In this document: piece by piece, positions 58,089-64,000 of the stretch
Layout: each line of letters starts with the position of its first letter
How positions within the stretch are numbered: position 1 is the first letter of the stretch
Assembly: GCF_001592825.1 (NCBI RefSeq)
Contig: NZ_LTZG01000032.1
Coordinates: forward strand, 62,001-126,000
DNA: 64,000 bases
Reading direction: 5' to 3'
DNA from: Planococcus maritimus
GTDB lineage: Bacteria > Bacillota > Bacilli > Bacillales_A > Planococcaceae
Notes under the pieces: generated by a model
Seen by the model: the letters and a program-made list of their open reading frames with translations, nothing else
Databases searched by the model: none
Told to the model about the DNA's origin: nothing
Translations under genes and position numbers: made by a program

Positions 58089-59174
58089 ATGTTTAAAAGT
58101 ATCAAAATGGGGAGCGCCTTTATCGGGATCATTGTCGGTGCCGGTTTCGCTTCCGGCCAGGAAATTCTCCAATATTTCACTAGTTTTGGCATCATGGGTA
58201 CTGTAGCAGCCTTAATCGCTACCGTCCTGTTTGCCTATCTCGGCATGAGCTTAACGCGTCTCGGCAGCCGCATGCGCACCACTTCCCATAAAGAAGCGAT
58301 TTTCGGCATTAGCGGCCGGTTGATTGGTACCATTGTCGATTGGATCATCATCTTGACCTTATTTGGTGTCGGAGTCGTTATGATCGCCGGGGCCGGTTCG
58401 ATTTTCTCCCAGCAATTCGGCTGGTCGGCTACTCTTGGCAGCACCGTCATGGCAGTCTTGATCATTTTGACGATCATGCTGAACGTTCAAAAAGTCATCA
58501 ACATCATCGGCAGCATCACGCCATTCTTAATTCTTTCGGTAATCGCATTAGCTGCCTATAGTTTGATCACTATGGACAGTTCGTTTTCAGCGCTTGAATC
58601 CATCGCCAAGGAGCAAGAGTCTGCAGTCGCCAATTGGTGGCTGTCGGCTATCAACTACGTATCCTTCAACATCGCGGTCGGCGCGTCGATGGCGATCGTC
58701 ATGGGCGGAACCGAAAAAAATGAAAAAATTGCCGCACGCGGTGGATTAATCGGCGGACTGGGGCTTGGTGTCTTGATTATCTTAAGCCATTTGGCTATTT
58801 TCTCCAAAGTCGATGTGGTCGGCACCGCCGAAATGCCGATGCTGCAAATTGCAGACGACTTATCGCCTGTACTCGGCGTGTTCATGTCCGTCATCTTATT
58901 CGGCATGATCTACAACACGGGCGTTAGCATGTTGTTTTCGTTTTCCGCACGGTTTGTCGAAATGGGAACCGCGAAATTCCGCCTGTTCGTCATTATCGTC
59001 GGAGTCGTCGCTTACATCCTCAGCTTTGTCGGGTTCACAGAACTTGTCAGCTGGTTCTACCCGGTTGTCGGGTACCTTGGATTGTTCTTAGTCGGCGCAT
59101 TGATTTACAATAATCTCCGGAAAGCAAAAAAAGAAGTGGTCCGTACTGAAAACATCCCACACCAAAGCACATAA
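58089..59174 (+). CDS. YkvI family membrane transporter-like protein
   Basis: The 361-residue protein has 10-11 spans. GAGGGGGAG lies before the ATG of MFKSIKMGSAFIGIIVGAGFASGQEILQYF; the unwound GAGFASGQE segment in span 1 is the hallmark of YkvI and resembles the APC/LeuT fold ligand site. Further blocks are GVVMIAGAGSIF and VSFNIAVGASMAIVMGG. Substrate unknown, perhaps an amino acid or similar. The promoter carries a cre-like site. The next gene is a YkvR-like gene. Confidence 0.88.
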   Translation: MFKSIKMGSAFIGIIVGAGFASGQEILQYFTSFGIMGTVAALIATVLFAYLGMSLTRLGSRMRTTSHKEAIFGISGRLIGTIVDWIIILTLFGVGVVMIAGAGSIFSQQFGWSATLGSTVMAVLIILTIMLNVQKVINIIGSITPFLILSVIALAAYSLITMDSSFSALESIAKEQESAVANWWLSAINYVSFNIAVGASMAIVMGGTEKNEKIAARGGLIGGLGLGVLIILSHLAIFSKVDVVGTAEMPMLQIADDLSPVLGVFMSVILFGMIYNTGVSMLFSFSARFVEMGTAKFRLFVIIVGVVAYILSFVGFTELVSWFYPVVGYLGLFLVGALIYNNLRKAKKEVVRTENIPHQST

Positions 59175-59194
59175 ATGTGCTTTGGTGTTTTTTC
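59158..59194 (+). terminator. Terminator of the YkvI-like gene
   Basis: ACACCAAAGCACA pairs with TGTGCTTTGGTGT, then T6. The stop codon lies in the loop. Confidence 0.88.
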
Positions 59195-59274
59195 GTGGTA
59201 ACGTTGCGGTATTGTTAAAATAGGCGCATCAGGATGCCCGTAAACTTGCTACAAACGAAACGGAGGAATAGACC

Positions 59275-59565
59275 ATGAGTGAAATTATTCAATTGAATGG
59301 ACGCCAAATTGAAACAGAGCGGCTTGAACTGCAACACCTGAAGGATGGCCGTAGACAGATTTCCTGCGACTTCAAAGTGACAAGCGACGCTTATCACGAC
59401 ATTGCCGTCTTGCTTTATGAGATGAATTTCCGTGTGAACTTACCGGCGAACGGCCAGGAATTCGACGCTGCTATCTCCAATTACTTTACCGACACCACCA
59501 ATCTTTATGAAGGCAATAAAGTCGCAGACTATCACCTAGAACTGACCGAAATCGCTTCAGCATAA
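59275..59565 (+). CDS. DUF3219 family protein (YkvR-like)
   Basis: The 96-residue soluble protein starts MSEIIQLNGRQIETERLEL after CGGAGG. It is predicted to be mainly beta, with VTSDAYHDIAVLLYEMNFRV and LPANGQEFDAAISNYFTDTTNLY, as in DUF3219. The length equals the family norm. Function is unknown. It is ended by a strong shared terminator. Confidence 0.85.
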   Translation: MSEIIQLNGRQIETERLELQHLKDGRRQISCDFKVTSDAYHDIAVLLYEMNFRVNLPANGQEFDAAISNYFTDTTNLYEGNKVADYHLELTEIASA

Positions 59566-59572
59566 ACTGACC

Positions 59573-59608
59573 AAAAAAGCGTAGGGAGAGCAATCTCCCT
59601 ACGCTTTT
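59573..59608. terminator. Bidirectional terminator
   Basis: AAAAGCGTAGGGAG pairs perfectly with CTCCCTACGCTTTT, between the convergent DUF3219 and DUF3006 genes. Confidence 0.88.
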
Positions 59609-59871
59609 CATTTGCGCTTAAACCGGCTTCCTGTGCTTTTCCTGCGCAATCGCGCCATCAGCTGTTCGGCTTTATCGGTACGTTCAGCTGTCTGCCTAAG
59701 ATCCGCTTCGATGTCTACAACTTGTCCCGCTTCGATACTCAGCGTAAACCACATGCCCTGCCTGCTGCCTTCCGGCAAATAGCGAAGCGGCACACGGAAT
59801 TCGCGTCCGGCTTGTTCTGCGATAATGACGGCCACACCGCCATCTTCAAAACGATCCAATACCCCTCTCAT
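59608..59871 (-). CDS. DUF3006 domain-containing protein
   Basis: The 87-residue protein has the DUF3006 core MRGVLDRFEDGGVAVIIAE and FRVPLRYLPEGSRQGMWFTL, followed by a basic helix RQTAERTDKAEQLMARLRRK. DUF3006 genes are usually found directly downstream of secreted ComEC-like metallo-beta-lactamase genes, as here (4 nt gap), and the two probably act together. GGGGAGTG lies inside the upstream gene. Function unknown. Confidence 0.87.
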   Translation of the reverse strand: MRGVLDRFEDGGVAVIIAEQAGREFRVPLRYLPEGSRQGMWFTLSIEAGQVVDIEADLRQTAERTDKAEQLMARLRRKSTGSRFKRK

Positions 59872-59875
59872 CTGC

Positions 59876-60970
59876 TCACTCCCCTATACAAGCTAATCCT
59901 TGTTCTTTCAATCCAGCGAGCTTTCCTGCCCCGATGCCATTAACGCGCGTGAGTTCATCCAGCGTGTCAAAAGGCCGCTCATCGACAATTTCTTTCGCTA
60001 GCGTTTCCCCGATACCACGCAGCTCCGAGAGTTCTGCAGTAGACGCCCCGTTGATGTCTATACACCGATTGCCGCCTTCTTTAGCGACGCCTTCCCGTTC
60101 TGTCTCGACGCTGTATTCGTGGCCGTCCGTTTCAACGATGATGGTGCCATTGACGTCGGTACCATAGACGTCCGCTCCTTCATTTTCTACAGTTGCCAGC
60201 ACTTCTGCATACGGATGGCCATAAGGATTATCAAGTCCGGCACTGTAAATGGCCACATCAGGTGCGACAGCCTGCAAAAATTCACGGCTTGTCGATGTAT
60301 TCGAGCCGTGATGGCCCATCAACAAGACATCTGCTTCAAGCGGCAAGCCGCTCTCGACCATTTCCCGTTCTGCCTGGATATCCGCATCCCCTGTAAAAAT
60401 GAACGCGGTCTCTCCGTAACGGATATGAAACGATAGTGAATCACCATTCGTGTCGCCGCTCAGTTGTTCTGGATGAAGCACGATGATGTTCAACGAACCG
60501 ATCTCGTATTCATCGCCACGACGCGGCTCTTCATATGGAATTTCCGCTTCTTCTACTGCTTCTAGTGTTCGAATAAACGTATTGGAAGAACTCGGATTTC
60601 CTGACATCCACACTTCCCCAACTTCGTAATTCTCGATAACTCGCGCCAATTGGCCAATATGGTCAGCGTCTGGGTGGGTTCCAACAACGATATCGATCGT
60701 TTCCACTTCCAGCTGATCCAAATACGCCAGCGTGTCACTCGCATTCCAATCTCCAGCATCGATCAGCATGGAATAGCCGTCCCATTCCAAATATGCAGCA
60801 GAACCTTGACCGACATCGATGTAATGGACGGTAAGCCCGCTCATTGCATCGATATCGGCGCCCTGTTCCGGCTGCACTGGATCTTGTGGTTTCGGGTTAG
60901 CCGGTTCACCGAGCGGCACACAGCCCGTCAGCCCCATCAACAAAACAGTGAGCCACAATATCTTTTTCAT
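59876..60970 (-). CDS. Secreted ComEC/Rec2-like MBL-fold lipoprotein with helix-hairpin-helix
   Basis: The 364-residue protein has a lipoprotein signal (VLLMGLTGC lipobox, Cys near residue 17) and then an MBL domain: VHYIDVGQGSAAYLEW, the metal motif THPDADHIGQL near 95, FTGDADIQAE and LMGHHGSNTSTS. A C-terminal ComEA-like helix-hairpin-helix follows, CIDINGASTAELSELRGIG and VNGIGAGKLAGL, suited to DNA binding. It resembles the soluble nuclease part of ComEC, here outside the membrane. I chose the ATG at 60970 (AGAGGTGG upstream) over the GTG at 60979. Confidence 0.9.
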   Translation of the reverse strand: MKKILWLTVLLMGLTGCVPLGEPANPKPQDPVQPEQGADIDAMSGLTVHYIDVGQGSAAYLEWDGYSMLIDAGDWNASDTLAYLDQLEVETIDIVVGTHPDADHIGQLARVIENYEVGEVWMSGNPSSSNTFIRTLEAVEEAEIPYEEPRRGDEYEIGSLNIIVLHPEQLSGDTNGDSLSFHIRYGETAFIFTGDADIQAEREMVESGLPLEADVLLMGHHGSNTSTSREFLQAVAPDVAIYSAGLDNPYGHPYAEVLATVENEGADVYGTDVNGTIIVETDGHEYSVETEREGVAKEGGNRCIDINGASTAELSELRGIGETLAKEIVDERPFDTLDELTRVNGIGAGKLAGLKEQGLACIGE

Positions 60971-61028
60971 GTTTTCCACCTCTTACCCGAATTTTACCAC
61001 AGCCTCAAAAAACGCGGAAATTCCACAC

Positions 61029-61056
61029 AAAAAAGCACGGGGGGACCCGTGCTTTC
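61029..61056 (-). terminator. Terminator of the SDR gene after glgP
   Basis: On the minus strand AAAGCACGGG pairs with CCGTGCTTTTTT around a short C-rich loop and runs into T6. Confidence 0.82.
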
Positions 61057-61864
61057 AAGTCGACATATAGTCGCCGCCGTTCATATGCAGAAATTGCCCG
61101 GTCATATAGGAATTCTGGGGATCCGCCAAGAACACGTAAGCTTTTACGAGTTCGTATGGCTGCCCCGGCCGCCCTGCCGGCACATCTTCTCCAAAATCAC
61201 TGCCAACGTCCGGGTTTAAATCGCCGAAAGTTTTTGGGATGAGCGGCGTCCAAATCGGGCCTGGCGCAATGCCATTAACCGCAATTTCTTCCCGGACGAG
61301 ACGTCTGGCCAAAGAACGGGTCATCGCCACCATCGCCCCGTTAGCTCCGGAATAATCAATCAAATCGGAATGGCCCCGGTAAGCATTGATGGAAGCGGTA
61401 TTGATGATACGTGATCCCTTTTTCAAATGCGGCAAAGCCGCACGTACCAAGTAAAACATGGCGAAAGCTTTGATCTCGAAAGTTTTCAGCATTTGTTCAT
61501 CACTGATATCGAGCGGCGAAGTTTGCGGGTATTGAAATCCTGCATTGTTGACGACAATATCCACCGCACCAAACTCCTCAAGCGCATACTTCACGAGCGC
61601 ATCGCAATTCTCGGACTGGCCAAGGTCGCCAGCAAGAGCCCGTGCCTCGCCGCCGTAAGATTGGATGATACTCAAGGTTTTGTCTGCGCCTTCTTCGTCA
61701 TCGAGATAACCAATGACGACACACGCGCCTTCTTTTGCATAGGCAATTGCGACCGCTTGGCCGATCCCGCTGCTCGCACCAGTGACGATCGCCACTTTGC
61801 CTTCTAGAGCACCGCTCGCTTTATAATCAATCAAATCAGTATTGTCAAAACTTGCTTGTCCCAT
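61055..61864 (-). CDS. SDR family oxidoreductase (GSP39/YhdF-like) with YxxxN in place of YxxxK
   Basis: The 269-residue SDR has an N-terminal extension of about 20 residues (MGQASFDNTDLIDYKASG) as in Bacillus general stress SDRs. It shows TGASSGIGQA near residue 29, NNAGFQYPQ near 107 and INTASINAYRG with the catalytic Ser. The active-site block is IDYSGANGAMVA: the Tyr is kept but the expected Lys is Asn (codon AAC). This would impair cofactor binding and proton relay. GGGAGG precedes the ATG. It follows glgP by 20 nt and may be cotranscribed. Confidence 0.88.
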   Translation of the reverse strand: MGQASFDNTDLIDYKASGALEGKVAIVTGASSGIGQAVAIAYAKEGACVVIGYLDDEEGADKTLSIIQSYGGEARALAGDLGQSENCDALVKYALEEFGAVDIVVNNAGFQYPQTSPLDISDEQMLKTFEIKAFAMFYLVRAALPHLKKGSRIINTASINAYRGHSDLIDYSGANGAMVAMTRSLARRLVREEIAVNGIAPGPIWTPLIPKTFGDLNPDVGSDFGEDVPAGRPGQPYELVKAYVFLADPQNSYMTGQFLHMNGGDYMST

Positions 61865-61884
61865 GACTATGCCTCCCGCCTGTT

Positions 61885-64000
61885 TCAGTTAGTCGGAACT
61901 TTTGATAGCCCCCATACATCCTCCGAATATTGCTGGATGGTCCGGTCGCTTGAGAAAATGCCGGAAGCGGCGATATTCCTCACGCACATGCCCGCCCATT
62001 CAACGGGGTGCTCATATGCTGCCAGTACACGCTCATGCGTTCGTGCGTAATCGGCCAAGTCTTTCAAGACAAAAAACGGGTCTCCCCCTTCTGTCAATTG
62101 GCGCACGATAAAATCGGCATGATGCGGGCCGTCTGACCATTCTCCGCTCGACAGCTCTTCAATTGCTTCACGGATTAGCGGATCCCGGTCGATAATGTCT
62201 TTCGGGTCATAGCTGCCATCATGCTCAAAGCGCATAACTTCCTCTGAACTCATGCCAAAGACAAAAGCATTTTCTTCCCCTACAGCATCGAAAATCTCGA
62301 CATTTGCCCCGTCATACGTGCCGAGTGTCAGTGCCCCGTTCATCATGAATTTCATGTTGCCGGTTCCTGATGCTTCTTTTGAGGCAGTGGAGATCTGTTC
62401 GCTGATATCTGCTGCTGGAATCATGTACTGCGCATGGCCGACATTATAGTCTTCGACGAAAACGACGTGGATGTGGCGCCTTGCAATTGGATCGTTATTG
62501 ACGCGTTCGGCAACCGTGTTGATCAGCTTAATGACTTGTTTAGCGAAATGATAGCTAGGCGCGGATTTCCCGCCGAACAAGAAAGTCCGTGGATACGGCC
62601 GGTAGTTCGAATCGCTTTTGATGCGCTTGTATAATTGCTGGACATGCAGGATGTTCATCAGCTGGCGTTTATAACCGTGGATTCGTTTGATGTGGATATC
62701 AAAAATCGAATCGGGGTCAACGATGGTATTATGCGCTCTTTCGAGGTGATGGATCAGCTGCTCTTTTTTCAGCTTTTTAATGGCTTGAAAAGATTCCAGA
62801 AACGGCCGGCTGTCCGCCAAATAACCGAGTTCACTCAATTGGGCAGGCTGCTGAATCCATTCCGGCCCAATGTTTTCCGTAATGAGTGTACTCAATTCCG
62901 GATTGGCCCCCAGCAACCAGCGGCGATGGGTAATGCCATTGGTCTTGTTGTGGAATTTATGCGGGAAGTATTCATTCAGTTCTTTCATTTCCCGTTTTTT
63001 GAGAATTTCAGTATGGAGTTTTGCCACTCCGTTCACTTTATAGCTGCCCACGACCGCCAAGACGGCCATCTTCACGACGCCTTCATCGATGATTGACAGT
63101 TTGTGGACGGCCTGTTCGTCCAGTTCTTTCGATTCCCATTCCATTCTGAAGCGCCGGTCGATTTCTTCGATGATTTGGTAGACGCGCGGCAAGAGCTGTC
63201 GCAGCAGCCGGCTCTCCCATTTTTCCATCGCTTCTTCCAAAATCGTATGGTTCGTGTAAGAAATGGTTCGCGTTGTCAGCGACCATGCCTTATCCCACTC
63301 CAGCTCATAGTCGTCCATCAATATCCGCATCAACTCTGGCACCGATAAAGCCGGATGCGTATCGTTGATCTGGATGGCTACTTTTTCAGGCAATTCCTCA
63401 ATATCAAAATTACGTGTCGCCAGGATGGTGCGAATGGAGGCGCTGCATAAAAAGTATTGTTGTTTCAAACGCAGTAATTTGCCGCTATCGAGCGCATCAT
63501 CTGGGTACAGCCGGTCAGAAATTTTCGCTGTCTCGAGTTCGTTCATCAAATGCCCCAGTTCAGCAGGCTGCGGCTGTTCGGACATTTCCGCCTGCCATAG
63601 CCTGAGCGTATTAATCGTGCCGCCCTGTGCCCCCACAATCGGCATATCGTACGGCACAGCCTTGACCCATACTGCGTTTTTCAGTTCGGTGCGGACGCCT
63701 TCTTCCTCGACAGTCATATGAGTTTCCCCAAAAAACGGGATGTCGAGCGCCAGGTCATCACGACGCACTTCGAGGCTTTGTCCTTCCTTAATCCAATCCG
63801 TCGGCGTCTCCACTTGGAAGCCTTTGACAAAATGCTGGGTGAACAACCCCCCGCGGTAACGGATTCCGCAGCCATGGCCAGGCAAGCCGAGTGAAGCGAG
63901 TGAATCCAAGAAACACGCCGCCAAACGGCCTAGCCCGCCGTTTCCTAGTCCCGGTTCTTGCTCGAGCTCTTCGATTTCAGCCAGTTTATAGCCGAGTTCC
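61885..64000 (-). CDS. glgP: Glycogen phosphorylase, N-terminus cut by the window edge
   Basis: The frame is open to the right edge; before the codon at 63924 the reading continues with ELGYKLAEIEELEQEPGLGN and GGLGRLAACFLDSLAS, so the coding region covers 705 residues here and about 100 N-terminal residues lie outside. It releases glucose-1-phosphate from glycogen using pyridoxal phosphate. The PLP-lysine block EASGTGNMKFMMNGALTLGTYDGANVE (Lys in GNMKFM) and RIHGYKRQLMNILH are intact. The C-terminus is normal. It is normally the last gene of a glg operon. Confidence 0.95.
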   Translation of the reverse strand, partial: ELGYKLAEIEELEQEPGLGNGGLGRLAACFLDSLASLGLPGHGCGIRYRGGLFTQHFVKGFQVETPTDWIKEGQSLEVRRDDLALDIPFFGETHMTVEEEGVRTELKNAVWVKAVPYDMPIVGAQGGTINTLRLWQAEMSEQPQPAELGHLMNELETAKISDRLYPDDALDSGKLLRLKQQYFLCSASIRTILATRNFDIEELPEKVAIQINDTHPALSVPELMRILMDDYELEWDKAWSLTTRTISYTNHTILEEAMEKWESRLLRQLLPRVYQIIEEIDRRFRMEWESKELDEQAVHKLSIIDEGVVKMAVLAVVGSYKVNGVAKLHTEILKKREMKELNEYFPHKFHNKTNGITHRRWLLGANPELSTLITENIGPEWIQQPAQLSELGYLADSRPFLESFQAIKKLKKEQLIHHLERAHNTIVDPDSIFDIHIKRIHGYKRQLMNILHVQQLYKRIKSDSNYRPYPRTFLFGGKSAPSYHFAKQVIKLINTVAERVNNDPIARRHIHVVFVEDYNVGHAQYMIPAADISEQISTASKEASGTGNMKFMMNGALTLGTYDGANVEIFDAVGEENAFVFGMSSEEVMRFEHDGSYDPKDIIDRDPLIREAIEELSSGEWSDGPHHADFIVRQLTEGGDPFFVLKDLADYARTHERVLAAYEHPVEWAGMCVRNIAASGIFSSDRTIQQYSEDVWGLSKVPTN

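Noticed and set aside
1-64000. tRNA, rRNA, prophage or toxin-antitoxin genes
   Set aside because: I looked for tRNA-like clusters, rRNA conserved stretches, integrase and toxin-antitoxin pairs and saw none; a scan with dedicated tools could still find a short tRNA I missed.

Overview
This window looks like chromosomal DNA of a Gram-positive Bacillales bacterium. The best fit is the Planococcaceae (a Planococcus-like organism). The evidence is strong AGGAGG-type ribosome binding sites with frequent GTG and TTG starts, GAAC-N4-GTTC SOS boxes, sigma-B-like promoters, many genes whose closest named relatives are Bacillus subtilis y-genes (YumC, YtoQ, YpsA, YkvI, YkvR, YogA, YhfI), and intergenic repeats of a kind common in Bacillales. 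No rRNA, tRNA, CRISPR array, phage or complete insertion sequence was found. The genus is inferred, not shown.

Layout. 0-6.5 kb: an envelope lipid carrier neighbourhood (uppP, a CAP-domain protein, a DUF368 polyprenyl-phosphate transporter), then a nitronate monooxygenase-like flavoprotein and a VOC dioxygenase divergent from a YodB/CatR-type redox regulator. 6.6-14.8 kb: small genes, a CorA-family transporter, Nudix, GrpB and GNAT proteins, then an operon coding a Tat-exported gluconate-dehydrogenase-like pair followed by tatA and tatC, and a secreted LysM-3D cell wall protein. 15-19 kb: a BCCT osmolyte transporter, ferredoxin-NADP reductase, an SDR and cyclophilin. 20-34 kb: a polar amino acid ABC transporter, an AI-2E family permease, a DJ-1-like protein, DUF188 and DUF1836 proteins, hemolysin III, an RsbR-type stressosome protein, sbcDC facing a small WYL-like gene across SOS boxes, and YtoQ. 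34-45 kb: an ArsA-type ATPase group, cstA, and a five-gene acyl-CoA dehydrogenase/SDR/quinone oxidoreductase cluster. 45-64 kb: YpsA, a second BCCT transporter, catalase, several small hypothetical genes, an ATP-grasp protein, PepF, an NCS2 permease, LLM and MBL enzymes, a YflT-type stress protein, YkvI, DUF3219, a ComEC-like secreted MBL protein, an SDR, and glgP running off the right edge.

Two themes connect genes across the window. First, stress: an RsbR paralogue lies among at least four genes with sigma-B-like promoters (BCCT transporter, small membrane protein, catalase, YflT-like protein). Second, repeats: five gene-free intervals, each between convergent genes, hold dispersed repeats. 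Two of them (19.2-20.0 kb and 33.4-34.3 kb) are mirror-image composites that also carry tandem units of about 246 bp. Each unit contains an 89-nt stem-loop whose stems vary in a compensatory way among the four copies. This is the best candidate in the window for an undescribed element, perhaps a structured RNA repeat.
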